Origin: Actinomycetota bacterium
GTDB lineage: Bacteria; Actinomycetota; Thermoleophilia; Gaiellales; Gaiellaceae
DNA length: 56,014 bases
Assembly: GCA_005885245.1 (NCBI GenBank)
Contig: VAWR01000143.1
Span: 1-56,014 of the forward strand
Reading direction: 5' to 3'
Part shown: piece after piece, positions 40,877-49,515 of the stretch
How the letters are laid out: each line of letters opens with the position of its first letter
How positions within the stretch are numbered: the first letter of the stretch is position 1
Notes under the pieces: generated by a model
The model's database searches: none
Told to the model about the DNA's origin: nothing
What the model saw: the letters and a program-made list of their open reading frames with translations, nothing else
Program-made: the position numbers and the translations under genes

Positions 40877-41899
40877 GTGCCCTACGTACCTGCAGCCGAC
40901 CGCTACGAGCGCATGACCTACCGCAGGTCAGGTCGCAGCGGCCTGCTCCTGCCTGCGATCTCGTTCGGGCTCTGGCAGAACTTCGGGCACGAGCGCCCGC
41001 TGGAGACGAGCCGCGCAATCGTTCGACGCGCGTTCGACCTCGGGATCACGCACTTCGACCTGGCCAACAACTACGGACCGCCGTACGGGTCGGCTGAAGA
41101 GAACTTCGGTCGGCTGATCCGCGACGACCTGCGACCGTACCGCGACGAGCTGGTGATCTCGACGAAGGCCGGCTACGACATGTGGCCCGGGCCGTACGGC
41201 GAGTGGGGGTCGCGGAAGTACCTGCTCGCGAGCCTCGAGCAGAGCCTCGCACGGATGGGGCTCGACTACGTCGACATCTTCTACTCGCATCGCTTCGATC
41301 CGGAGACGCCGCTGGAGGAGACGATGGGCGCGCTCGCCAGCGCGGTACACCGGGGCCGGGCGCTGTACGTCGGCATCTCCTCGTACTCGGCGGCCAAGAC
41401 GCGCGAGGCGGCGGAGATCCTCCGCGAGCTCGGCATACCGCTGCTGATCCATCAGCCGTCGTATTCGATGCTCAACCGCTGGATCGAGCCGGAGCTGCTG
41501 GACACGCTCGAGGAGCTCGGCGCCGGTTGCATCGGCTTCTCGCCGCTCGCCCAGGGGATGCTGACCGACAAGTATCTCCATGGGATTCCCGAGGGCTCGC
41601 GAGCGAGCCGGGACGGCTCGTTGTCGCCGAAGCTGATCACCGACACGGCGATGGAGAAGATCCGCGCCCTGAACAAGGTCGCCCGCAGCCGCGGCCAGAC
41701 CCTCGCGCAGCTTGCGCTCGCGTGGACGCTGCGCGATCCACGCATGACGTCGACGCTCGTGGGGGCGTCGAGCGTCGAGCAACTCGAGTCGAACGTGGCG
41801 GCCATCGACAGGCTCGACTTCACTGAAGGGGAGCTCGCCGAGATCGACCGCTACGCCACCGACGCCGACATCAACATCTGGGCGGAGTCGAGCGCTTAG
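40877..41899 (+). CDS. yghZ: Aldo/keto reductase of the YghZ (glyceraldehyde-3-phosphate reductase) type
   Basis: A 340-residue NADPH-dependent aldo/keto reductase. From the GTG at 40877 the protein aligns with the start of E. coli YghZ, and the body shares long phrases with it: DLGITHFDLANNYGPP, GSAEENFGRL, ISTKAGYDMWPGPYG, SRKYLLASLEQSLARMGLDY, VDIFYSHR, YVGISSYS and LLIHQPSYSMLNRW. The catalytic tetrad is seen as Asp in HFDLA, Tyr in NNYGP, Lys in STKAGYD and His in YSHRFD. YghZ reduces L-glyceraldehyde-3-phosphate and detoxifies methylglyoxal. Longer starts up to 40832 are possible. It sits alone, with palindromic repeats upstream that may regulate it and a weak CCCCT/AGGGG hairpin after its stop. 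Confidence 0.93.
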   Translation: MPYVPAADRYERMTYRRSGRSGLLLPAISFGLWQNFGHERPLETSRAIVRRAFDLGITHFDLANNYGPPYGSAEENFGRLIRDDLRPYRDELVISTKAGYDMWPGPYGEWGSRKYLLASLEQSLARMGLDYVDIFYSHRFDPETPLEETMGALASAVHRGRALYVGISSYSAAKTREAAEILRELGIPLLIHQPSYSMLNRWIEPELLDTLEELGAGCIGFSPLAQGMLTDKYLHGIPEGSRASRDGSLSPKLITDTAMEKIRALNKVARSRGQTLAQLALAWTLRDPRMTSTLVGASSVEQLESNVAAIDRLDFTEGELAEIDRYATDADINIWAESSA

Positions 41900-42093
41900 C
41901 CAGAGCCCCTCGCAACTAGAAGGGGACGCGAGACGGAAGCAAGCGAGAGTGCTGTGACAAAGAGAATGCTCGCGGCATCGCCGTGGTCGACGCCGCCGAA
42001 CGCGCAATGCCGACTCCGGGAGCGATGCCACCGCGACCGCAGCGCCGAGCGCGGCGGCCGTGGCGAGGCCGATTCAGTAGGGGCGTCGCCTTG

Positions 42094-43845
42094 TCAGTGC
42101 ATCGCCGGCTCGGCCCAGGTGAGCGCGGCCGGCAGTTGGTGACGTCCGAACCCCTTCTCCCCGAGCGGTTGCACCCAGAGCCTGGCCGAGATGTGCAACG
42201 CCTTCAGCTCACGCTCGAACTCCAGCGTCCAACGACGCTTGACGGCGCCGTGGCTTCCACCGGTGGACAGGAAGAAGTGCAGAGAGCGCGCGCGGATCGC
42301 TGCCGCGTGCTCATGGACCAGCAGCATCGGGTTGTGCGCTGCGAGCGTCGCTGCCGAAGCATGCGCGAAAGGTCCGTCCCGAAACGGAGTGAAGTAACCC
42401 TCCCACGACTCCGCTTTCGCGAAGACGCCCAGATGACGGATTGCGATGTCCACCGCGCCATAGCCTCCGGCCGAGACGCCGGCGATCGTGCGCCCCGCCG
42501 GAGTGCGTTCGGCAGGTAGGTGCAAATCGGTCCACGGGACGACCGTGCGGACCACGAAATCCTCCCAGACGCCGACCCATTCGCTCTTCGCGCGCTCCTT
42601 TCTCGAGCCCTCGGGGAGGCCACCCGGCGGCATCACCACGATGAACGGCCGTGCGGCTCCGCTCTGGATGAGGGAGTCGGCGACGTCGGCGAGCTTGAGG
42701 CTCACCACGAAGGACGAAGGCGCGCCCCAGAACCCGTGTAAGAGGTACAGGACGGGATAGTGCTCCGTCGGCGAGTAGTGCGGCGGCAGGTACAGATCCG
42801 TCAGCCGAGTGTCCGACGCAACGAAAGGATTCGGGATGCGCCCACTCCAGACTGTGCCGCCGTCGGTTCCCTGGTCGATCAGGCTGAAGCCGGGGACCGG
42901 CGGCATCTGGTGGAGGGCCGAGGGTGCGGCAAGCGCGCCTCCGACACAGGTCAGTGCCGCGACGGCGGCGACGACGCCACCCGCGGTCTTCACGTCCCTC
43001 GCGCGCGGCACCGAGGCCTCCAGGACGTCCGGCGTCTCGGCTTCCGGACGGGTGAGCAGCGCTGCGCCGGCCACGACGGCCGCGAACGCTGCGACACGAG
43101 CAGCACCGAGGAGTCCCGCGGGCAGTGGCTCCCCGAACACCGTCATACCGGCCGCGATGGGTAGGGCGTTCGTCCAGAGCGTCGCGAGTCCGGCTGTCGT
43201 CAGCGCGGTCCCTCGCTGGAAGCCGAGCTGCAACGCGACGAACGCGAGTCCGTGGCAGGCGAGGAGTGCAGGAACGAACGCGACGTGGAAGCCGCCAGCG
43301 ACTGCCGCCTTCGTTCCGACGTCTCCCGCTGCGTAGAGCACGCCCGCGGCGATCCCGAGTCCCGCGCCGCGGGCGATGATGTTCGTTGCCGGGCCGGCGG
43401 CGAGCGCGGCGACACCCACCGACGCGACCATCCAGAGGGCGGCACCGCCGAGAGAGATATGCCCTGCAGTCTCGTTGCTGCCCGCGAGCGAAACGCCGAG
43501 CAGCGCGAGTCCCGCGATCGCGGTGCCCACGGCGACCCTCTCCCGACGCGACCTGACGCCGGTGAGCGCCACGAGGACGCCGAGCCCTCCGGCCGAGCTC
43601 GCCTGGACGAGCGAGAGCGGTGCGAGCGCGAGTGCCGCCACGTAGAGGGTCCAGCCGCCGATTCCGGTGAAGAAGCCCACGAGCCAGCGGCGGTTTCCGA
43701 AGAGCGTTGCGAGCGAGCGGAACGGCTTGCGTAGCGTCAACGGCGGCAGGCCCGAGGCCGCCCCGTGCTGCACGAAGTAGCTCCAGTTCAAGGCGCCCGC
43801 AGACAGCAGCGCCAAAACCAGTCCGGCCGCGATGCGCCAGGTCAT
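42094..43845 (-). CDS. Fusion of a DMT/EamA-like membrane domain with an extracytoplasmic esterase
   Basis: A 583-residue protein. The first half has about nine or ten hydrophobic helices, with EamA/DMT-like phrases (GLVLALLSAGALNWSYFVQ, GFFTGIGGWTLYVAALALAP, LATLWTNALPIAAGMTVFGE). A further helix near residue 290 (GGVVAAVAALTCVGGALA) leads to an esterase of the EstD/FrmB/Ag85-like type. The esterase has YPVLYLLHGFWG (oxyanion region), the nucleophile motif IAGVSAGGYGAVD, and a late GGSHGAVKRRW with a possible histidine. By topology the esterase faces outward. The start ATG at 43845 overlaps the MprF-like gene's stop by ATGA, so both are translated together. Lipid or aminoacyl-lipid turnover is a reasonable guess. 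The first 194 bases after its stop hold no convincing gene. Confidence 0.85.
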   Translation of the reverse strand: MTWRIAAGLVLALLSAGALNWSYFVQHGAASGLPPLTLRKPFRSLATLFGNRRWLVGFFTGIGGWTLYVAALALAPLSLVQASSAGGLGVLVALTGVRSRRERVAVGTAIAGLALLGVSLAGSNETAGHISLGGAALWMVASVGVAALAAGPATNIIARGAGLGIAAGVLYAAGDVGTKAAVAGGFHVAFVPALLACHGLAFVALQLGFQRGTALTTAGLATLWTNALPIAAGMTVFGEPLPAGLLGAARVAAFAAVVAGAALLTRPEAETPDVLEASVPRARDVKTAGGVVAAVAALTCVGGALAAPSALHQMPPVPGFSLIDQGTDGGTVWSGRIPNPFVASDTRLTDLYLPPHYSPTEHYPVLYLLHGFWGAPSSFVVSLKLADVADSLIQSGAARPFIVVMPPGGLPEGSRKERAKSEWVGVWEDFVVRTVVPWTDLHLPAERTPAGRTIAGVSAGGYGAVDIAIRHLGVFAKAESWEGYFTPFRDGPFAHASAATLAAHNPMLLVHEHAAAIRARSLHFFLSTGGSHGAVKRRWTLEFERELKALHISARLWVQPLGEKGFGRHQLPAALTWAEPAMH

Positions 43846-45926
43846 TCGCGGTCCCGCCCGGTGAACGGCAGGTACGCCTCTGCCGCCAGGGCCGCGATCC
43901 CGACGCGAGGCAGATCTCGCCGCCGCTCGTAGACCACGAAGCGGCGCTCCCATTGCGGAAAGAACTTCCGGTTGAAGAGCAGCAGGTTGTCGAGCTGGAA
44001 GCGGCCCTTTAGCCGCAGAAGCGCGCGGCGCTCGATTCGTTGCAACGTCGAGAGCTCGGCCTCCGGCGCAAGCAGCGCGGCGAACGGGGCGAAGTTGAGG
44101 GAGACGCGGCGAAAGCCTTCCGTTCGTGCCCAGTCGATCGCGGAACAGACCAGCCATTCGTTGAATCCGTTCGGCGTCGTACGAAGGCGTGGCATCGAAG
44201 AGAGCGACAATGCGGCCCCGCGGCGGCACACCGCGAAATGGAGGAAGCCGGCGACGGAGCCGTCCGCCGCACGGCCGACGATGAACACCGCATCCTCGTC
44301 GTCGAGGCGAAACAAGGTGTCGAGCGCCATGACGAAGCCGCGTTCCGGCTGCGCGCCGCGCCACGCGCGCGCAAGCTCCTCGAGCTCACGCCGGAGCGGC
44401 GCGCCGACCTCGCTCGGCCGCAGCGCGCTCGCCGTGTAGCCGGCGCGCTCAAGCCGGTGGACCGATTGTCGCACCTTGCGGATCGGGCGCCCCTCCAGCG
44501 AGAACGTGGCCGTGTCGACGACGGCCTCGTCGCCGTGATAGAGCGCGTGCAGTCCGTGCGAGCGGTAGACGCCGAGGGCTGCCTCCGATGCGCCGAGAAT
44601 CGCCACCCGCCAGTCGCGCGTCCGGGCGAATCGCAGGAACGAGCCGACGAGCTCTGCGAAACGCTCCGGCGGCCCGATCGGATCGCCCGATACGATCGCG
44701 ACACCGCCCACGACCTTGTAGGCGACGAACGCCGTCTCCTCGTCGTCGAAGAAGTACGACTTGTCCCCGCGCAGAACGAAGGGAGCAAGGGTGTCGACAC
44801 CCCATGCGGCGACCAGGTCGTGTGTCAGGCGGCGGTGTCGGATCTCCTGTGCGTGGCGATAGCGCCACGGCGCCAGCCAGTCGACCAGCAGGAACCCGAC
44901 CGCGCAGACGGTGAGCATCAGCAGCGACAGTGGAAACCATTCGCCGAACGAGCCCGACAGGTGTGCCGACCCGGTCGCGTTCGCGCCGACTGCCCCGCGC
45001 GCCGTCTCACGTACTGCGAATCCGAGCGTGAAAGGCTGGTCGGCCATCACACGGTTTGCCCACAACGCCGAAACGGAATAGCTGAGGATCACGGAGCCGA
45101 AGACAAACGCGCGCAACGCCAGCCGCGGATGTGATGCGGGATCCCCTTGAGCGTCGAAGTCCTGTCTGCGCGCCAGCAAGGCGACGGCCACGATCGCCGT
45201 TGCGATCGCGCCGTAGCCGAAGCCGTGCTGGAGGTGGAGCGCGACCAGCCAGACGAGAACGAGCAGCGCGGCCTGCCAGGCCCGGCGCTTTCGGCGAGCG
45301 AGCCCCCGGGCGACCACCAGCAGCGCCAGGCCGAGCGGCGCGACGAGCGCCTCCGACACACCGTGCACGTGTTCGGGCGCGAGCGACGCGAAGAGCAAGG
45401 GCCGCTTGTCCGGCGTGACCGCGTCGATAACGCCAAGAATTCCCGCGGCAGCAACGAACCACGCCAGCACGAGCGGGCTTCGCGGCCGCGCGCTTTCGCG
45501 CGGCCTGCCGCCGAGAGCGCCCGCCGCTCCTGCAAGCACGGCTGGGAGGTAGATCGCCGTCCGTGCCGCCGCAGCGTGAAACGCTTGATGTGCGGGAACC
45601 TGGCGCACGATCAGCAACGACAGGCCTGTCTGCAGATAGGCCCAGCCGCCGACTCCGAGCCCGAGCATCAGTCCGGCAGTCAGCCGCTCCGCACGAAACG
45701 CGCGTGCGATCAGTCCGAGCGAGAGCGACGCGGTCGTCCAGACTGCCAGGAAGACCAGCAGCGGCACCGCGGAGCGGCGAGAGAGCTCGTCCAGCGGCAG
45801 CGCATCCGTGATCGCCGGTCCCGGCAACGCCGAGTGCGGCTGGATCACGTACAGCCAACCGGTGGCCGCGACAACGACTGAGAAGGACACCACCGAGGCG
45901 GCGACGATTCGTGCCGCTCTAAGCAT
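43842..45926 (-). CDS. MprF-like protein: membrane domain plus aminoacyl-phosphatidylglycerol synthase (DUF2156)
   Basis: A 694-residue protein. About nine or more hydrophobic helices fill residues 1-350 (ARIVAASVVSFSVVVAATGW, LTAGLMLGLGVGGWAYLQTG, WQAALLVLVWLVALHL). The soluble C-terminal half is a double-GNAT fold of the lysyl/alanyl-phosphatidylglycerol synthase family: LRGDKSYFFDDEETAFVAYK, GDPIGPPERFAELVGSFLRF, YRSHGLHALYHGDEAVVDTA, RKVRQSVHRLERAGYTA, and late RRVSLNFAPFAALLAPEAE and FQLDNLLLFNRKFFPQWERR. It transfers an amino acid from aminoacyl-tRNA to a lipid, changing surface charge. No lysyl-tRNA-synthetase domain is attached, unlike mycobacterial LysX. The ATG at 45926 lies inside the end of the upstream esterase gene (8-base overlap), and its stop overlaps the DMT-esterase start. 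Confidence 0.9.
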   Translation of the reverse strand: MLRAARIVAASVVSFSVVVAATGWLYVIQPHSALPGPAITDALPLDELSRRSAVPLLVFLAVWTTASLSLGLIARAFRAERLTAGLMLGLGVGGWAYLQTGLSLLIVRQVPAHQAFHAAAARTAIYLPAVLAGAAGALGGRPRESARPRSPLVLAWFVAAAGILGVIDAVTPDKRPLLFASLAPEHVHGVSEALVAPLGLALLVVARGLARRKRRAWQAALLVLVWLVALHLQHGFGYGAIATAIVAVALLARRQDFDAQGDPASHPRLALRAFVFGSVILSYSVSALWANRVMADQPFTLGFAVRETARGAVGANATGSAHLSGSFGEWFPLSLLMLTVCAVGFLLVDWLAPWRYRHAQEIRHRRLTHDLVAAWGVDTLAPFVLRGDKSYFFDDEETAFVAYKVVGGVAIVSGDPIGPPERFAELVGSFLRFARTRDWRVAILGASEAALGVYRSHGLHALYHGDEAVVDTATFSLEGRPIRKVRQSVHRLERAGYTASALRPSEVGAPLRRELEELARAWRGAQPERGFVMALDTLFRLDDEDAVFIVGRAADGSVAGFLHFAVCRRGAALSLSSMPRLRTTPNGFNEWLVCSAIDWARTEGFRRVSLNFAPFAALLAPEAELSTLQRIERRALLRLKGRFQLDNLLLFNRKFFPQWERRFVVYERRRDLPRVGIAALAAEAYLPFTGRDRE

Positions 45927-46845
45927 GCGCGAGCCTCCGGGCGGCGACCAGGTAGGAGCGCGCTGCCATCCCCCGCCAGAGCGCCCAGTTGTGCCCGCCC
46001 CGCAGCTCCAGATAGGTGTGGCCGATCCGCGCCGAGGTGAGGGCTGCTGCGAACTCGCGGTTCTGCAGCCGCAGCGGGTCGTCGGTGCCGGAGTAGAACC
46101 AGAAGTACGCGTGCGTGTGGCGTAACGTCGCCGCAGTCGTCTGAACTCGATCGAGCGGCGTGTTTGCCGCCAGACCTTCGAGCTGCCGTCCGAAGATCGA
46201 ATGGTTCTGGGCGGCGCGCTCGTAGCCCGACCAGCTCTCGACGAGCGAGAACTCGCGTGGATGCTGCAGCGCGATGTTGACGGCGCCGTAACCGCCTTCC
46301 GACAGGCCACCGATGCCGCGCCCTCGCCTCGACGCGATCGTGCGATAGCGCGCGTCGATCGCGTGGACGACGTCGCGCGAGACGAAGGTTCCCCAGCCTT
46401 CGGCCGCGCCGATGCCGTTGGCCCACTCCTTGTCGGTGAACGTGCCCGTGGAGCCGAAAGGCATTGCGAGGATGAGCGGTTGGGCTCGATGCCTGGCGAC
46501 GAGCTCGTCCTCGACCACCCCCATCCGAACTGTCAGGAGAAAGGCCAACGGCCGGCCTGGGAAACCGTGCAGCAGATAGAGCACGGGATAGCGCTTGTTC
46601 GGATGGTCACGATAGCCCGGCGGCAGGTAGACGTACACGGACTGACTTCGGCCTCCGAGCGCAGCGCTCGCGACCTTGATCTGCTCGACGCTTCCTCGCT
46701 GCGAGACGTAGGCTGGGTCGCTCGGCGGGGGAAACCCCCGGTAGAGCCAGTAGTTCCTGGCGTAGCGGTCCACCCCGACGAAGCCAACGGCGACGAAGGC
46801 GCTCAGGGCGGCGACCAACACTGGCGCGAGCCAGCGTCCCCACAT
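45919..46845 (-). CDS. Membrane-anchored esterase (EstD/FrmB-like), copy 2
   Basis: A 308-residue hydrolase with an N-terminal helix (LAPVLVAALSAFVAVGFVGV) that serves as signal anchor. The catalytic domain has KRYPVLYLLHGFPG, a nucleophile in GIGGLSEGGYGAVNIALQHP, SGTDDPLRLQN with a possible acid residue, and a final ELRGGHNWALWRG with the likely histidine. Motifs fit the Esterase-D/Ag85 fold, placed outside the membrane. It begins an operon of three overlapping genes with the MprF-like synthase and the DMT-esterase fusion. A role in removing amino acids from modified lipids would fit this position, but the substrate is not shown by sequence. Confidence 0.87.
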   Translation of the reverse strand: MWGRWLAPVLVAALSAFVAVGFVGVDRYARNYWLYRGFPPPSDPAYVSQRGSVEQIKVASAALGGRSQSVYVYLPPGYRDHPNKRYPVLYLLHGFPGRPLAFLLTVRMGVVEDELVARHRAQPLILAMPFGSTGTFTDKEWANGIGAAEGWGTFVSRDVVHAIDARYRTIASRRGRGIGGLSEGGYGAVNIALQHPREFSLVESWSGYERAAQNHSIFGRQLEGLAANTPLDRVQTTAATLRHTHAYFWFYSGTDDPLRLQNREFAAALTSARIGHTYLELRGGHNWALWRGMAARSYLVAARRLAHA

Positions 46846-46868
46846 GGACTCGTTCTACAGCGGGTGGG

Positions 46869-46887
46869 GTTAAGCAGTGGTTAAGGC
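46869..46887. promoter_or_regulatory. Two GTTAAG half-sites with 11-base spacing between divergent esterase genes
   Basis: GTTAAGCA (46869-46876) and GTTAAGGC (46880-46887) form a direct repeat of period 11, in the 66-base gap between the esterase starts at 46845 and 46912. An 11-base period is typical of OmpR/PhoB-family binding sites. The unit resembles the single GTTAAGCG motifs seen at 25949, 28066 and 40555. Confidence 0.45.
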
Positions 46888-46911
46888 ATCGAGAAGATCG
46901 CTACCGTCGGA

Positions 46912-47763
46912 ATGGTGCGCACTCTTGCGGCAGCCCTGGCGCTCGCGGCCCTCACCACGCTGACCGGAACCGCCGGCGCACAGAGTCACGCGCAGCCCGA
47001 TCAGCTGCGCCGAGCGATCTATTCGCGCGCGGTCGAGGGCAGACTCCAGCTCGCGGTCTACCTGCCGGAGGGCTATGCCGGCGACCGGCGGCGGTATCCG
47101 GTGGTGTACTTCCTGCACGGCCTGCCGGCGGCCGCGAGCTCCTATGAGGGCGCGGACTTCCTGGCCCGGGCGCTCACCGCGAGCGGCCGGCATGCGATCA
47201 TCGTCGCGCCGCAGGGCGCGCGCGACAACGATTCGGATCCCGAGTACCTCGACTGGGGTCCCGGGCGAAACTGGGAAACGGCGATCACGCGGGACGTCGT
47301 CGGTTACGTGGACAGCCACTTCCGGACGATTCGGAGCCGCGAGGGGCGCGCGATCGTCGGCCTGTCTGCCGGAGGGTACGGCGCGGTGATGTTGGCGCTC
47401 CATCACCTCGAGGCTTTTTCGGCCGTCGAGTCCTGGAGCGGCTACTTCCATCCGACGGATCCGGATGGACGCCGCGCGCTCGATCTCGGCTCGCCGACCG
47501 CAAACGCCAACGCCAGTGCCCATGCGTTCGTCGGGAAGCTCAGGCGGGGCTTCGCTCGGCGGCCGACGTTCTTCTCGTTCTACGTCGGGCGTGGCGACGC
47601 GAGGTTCCGCGCGGAGAACCGGTCGTTCCATCGCGAGCTGACCGCGGCGCGGGTCCCTCATGTCTTCCGCATCTACGCCGGGGGCCACGAACAGGCAGTG
47701 TGGACGGCCCACGCGAAAGCGTGGCTGGCGGTGGCGGTCGACCATCTGGCGAGACCTCGCTAG
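46912..47763 (+). CDS. Secreted esterase (EstD/FrmB-like), copy 3
   Basis: A 283-residue exported hydrolase. Signal peptide TLAAALALAALTTLTGTAGA, then RRYPVVYFLHGLPAAASSYE, IIVAPQGARDND, the nucleophile motif AIVGLSAGGYGAVMLALHH, GRGDARFRAENRSF with a possible acid, and the closing YAGGHEQAVW with the catalytic histidine. It is clearly related to the esterase at 45919 (shared SAVESWSGY-like segment after the nucleophile) and divergently transcribed from it. Thus two paralogues share one promoter region that carries the GTTAAG repeat. Soluble release, in contrast to the anchored copy, is expected. Confidence 0.87.
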   Translation: MVRTLAAALALAALTTLTGTAGAQSHAQPDQLRRAIYSRAVEGRLQLAVYLPEGYAGDRRRYPVVYFLHGLPAAASSYEGADFLARALTASGRHAIIVAPQGARDNDSDPEYLDWGPGRNWETAITRDVVGYVDSHFRTIRSREGRAIVGLSAGGYGAVMLALHHLEAFSAVESWSGYFHPTDPDGRRALDLGSPTANANASAHAFVGKLRRGFARRPTFFSFYVGRGDARFRAENRSFHRELTAARVPHVFRIYAGGHEQAVWTAHAKAWLAVAVDHLARPR

Positions 47764-47774
47764 CCGGCCCGGGA

Positions 47775-49247
47775 ATGCAGCCCTCCGGAAGCTCGTTGTC
47801 CCCTTCTATGCCGGCGGAAGCTCGACAGGTGAACAGGTGGCTCGTTCTCGGGCTCGTCTGTATCGCGCAGTTCATGGTCATCCTCGACGCCACGATCGTG
47901 AACGTGGCGCTGCCCTCGATCCAGCGTGGGCTGCACTTCTCGCCGACGAGCCTCCAGTGGATCGTGAACGCGTACACGCTCGTCTTCGGGGGGTTCCTGC
48001 TCCTCGGCGGCCGCGCAGCCGACCTGCTTGGCAGACAGCGCCTCTTCATCGCCGGCGTCGCCTTGTTCTCGGCCGCCTCCCTGGTCAACGGGGTCGCGAC
48101 CTCATCCGGGATGCTGGTCGGCGGGCGTGCGCTGCAAGGGCTTGGTGCAGCCCTCGTCTCGCCGGCGGCACTCTCGATCGTCACGACCACGTTTGCCGAG
48201 GGCCGTGAGCGCACCCAGGCGCTCGGTGTCTGGAGCGCGATCGCAGCGGGCGGCGGCGCGGTCGGGCTCGTGCTCGGGGGTCTGCTCACGGAGACCCTCT
48301 CCTGGCGCTGGATCTTCTTCATCAACCTGCCGATCGGCATCGCGGCGATCCTGCTGTCGTTGAGGTTCATCCCGGAGTCGCGCGCGGACGACGAGCCGAA
48401 GACCGCCGACGTCGCGGGTGCGGTCTCCGTCACGGCGGGACTACTCGTGCTCGTCTACGGGATCGTGAAGGCGCCTGACTACGGCTGGACATCGTTGAGG
48501 ACGCTCGGGCTCGGCGCGGCCGCGATCCTGCTCCTGGTCGGCTTCGTCTTGATCGAGCTCCGCTCGCGCGCCCCGCTCATCCGGCTTGGCATCTTCCGGA
48601 TTCGGTCGCTGACGGTTTCCAACACGGCGATGCTGCTCGTCGCGTCCGGGCTTTTCGCGATGTTCTATTTCGCCTCCATCTACGTGCAGGAGGTGCTCGG
48701 TTACGGCCCGCTGAAGGCCGGCCTCGCGTTCCTGCCGTTCACGGCCGGAATCGTCATCGGCGCCGGGTTGGCGCAACAGCTGATCCAGAGGCTGGGCGCG
48801 CGGGCGGTCCCGCTGATCGGTCTGGCGCTCGCAATCGTCGGGATGGTGCTCTTCACGCGCATCACGGTGGACGGCACCTACCTCGGCCAGTTGCTACCCG
48901 CGATCGGCGTGACCTCGATCGGCATGGGCCTGACGTTCGTCCCGATCACACTGCTCGCGACCACGAACGTCGCCGGCGAGGACGCCGGGCTCGCCTCGGG
49001 GCTGTTCAACACCTCACAGCAGGTCGGCGGGGCGCTCGGTCTCGCAGTCCTGTCGACGATCGCCGCCTCGCGGACGCGGCACCTTCCCGCCATCGACCAC
49101 TCGGCTGCGCTCGTGAGCGGCTTTCGCTATGCGTTCGCCACCGGCGCGGCACTGATGCTCGCTGCGGTCCTGCTCCTCGCGGCCATGATTCGCGACCGGC
49201 ACGTTGCGCGCATCAACGCGGAGGAGCCGGCCTCGGTCACCGTTTAG
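47775..49247 (+). CDS. MFS drug-efflux transporter, DHA2 (14-helix) family
   Basis: A 490-residue transporter. The opening LVCIAQFMVILDATIVNVAL is the classic motif D1 of 14-TM drug:H+ antiporters. GGRAADLLGRQRLFIAGVAL is motif A, and SPAALSIVTTTFAEGRERTQ, LSWRWIFFINLPIGI and SGLFNTSQQVGGALGLAVL follow as expected. The start may be ATG 47775 (upstream GGGA), ATG 47808 or GTG 47829; only the polar N-terminus changes. It starts 11 bases after the esterase stop, so it may be co-transcribed with it. No TetR-type regulator is next to it. The substrate is unknown. Confidence 0.92.
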   Translation: MQPSGSSLSPSMPAEARQVNRWLVLGLVCIAQFMVILDATIVNVALPSIQRGLHFSPTSLQWIVNAYTLVFGGFLLLGGRAADLLGRQRLFIAGVALFSAASLVNGVATSSGMLVGGRALQGLGAALVSPAALSIVTTTFAEGRERTQALGVWSAIAAGGGAVGLVLGGLLTETLSWRWIFFINLPIGIAAILLSLRFIPESRADDEPKTADVAGAVSVTAGLLVLVYGIVKAPDYGWTSLRTLGLGAAAILLLVGFVLIELRSRAPLIRLGIFRIRSLTVSNTAMLLVASGLFAMFYFASIYVQEVLGYGPLKAGLAFLPFTAGIVIGAGLAQQLIQRLGARAVPLIGLALAIVGMVLFTRITVDGTYLGQLLPAIGVTSIGMGLTFVPITLLATTNVAGEDAGLASGLFNTSQQVGGALGLAVLSTIAASRTRHLPAIDHSAALVSGFRYAFATGAALMLAAVLLLAAMIRDRHVARINAEEPASVTV

Positions 49248-49440
49248 GAGGCTGCTGCCGCTGCCGCCAGCGGTGGAGCGTCTTCGACTTGTACGCGCTC
49301 TTCGGGGGCTGCGGCTCGGGCTTCGGCTCATGTTCTTCGAGCCAGCGCGCGGCCTCGTCGTCCGGGCTGAGCCCGGTCGCGCGCTCGCGCTCGCCGAGCT
49401 TCTCTGCGCCCTTTCGCGTCAACGCCCGCTTCCGTCCCAC
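49237..49440 (-). CDS. Small basic hypothetical protein
   Basis: A 67-residue protein from a GTG at 49440: GRKRALTRKGAEKLGERERA, then a DDEAARWLEEHEPKPEPQPP stretch, and a basic tail SKTLHRWRQRQ. It is highly charged and has no signal or membrane helix. Its coding part overlaps the end of the MFS gene by 11 bases, tail to tail. The composition is sensible for a protein (Lys, Glu, Trp) and unlike the Arg/Ala/Ser-only shadows common here, which supports its reality. Function unknown. Confidence 0.5.
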   Translation of the reverse strand: MGRKRALTRKGAEKLGERERATGLSPDDEAARWLEEHEPKPEPQPPKSAYKSKTLHRWRQRQQPPKR

Positions 49441-49515
49441 TGCCTCGGACCCTAGCTGGTGCCTTCCCAGAAGCTCGACAGCATCACTGGAAAGGCACCT
49501 GGCATAGTCGGGCCC

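Noticed and set aside
41930-42093. Membrane-protein remnant on the minus strand (ATAAALGAAVAVASLPESAL)
   Set aside because: The hydrophobic stretch is short, Ala-rich and without start or family motif; it could arise from GC-rich non-coding DNA.
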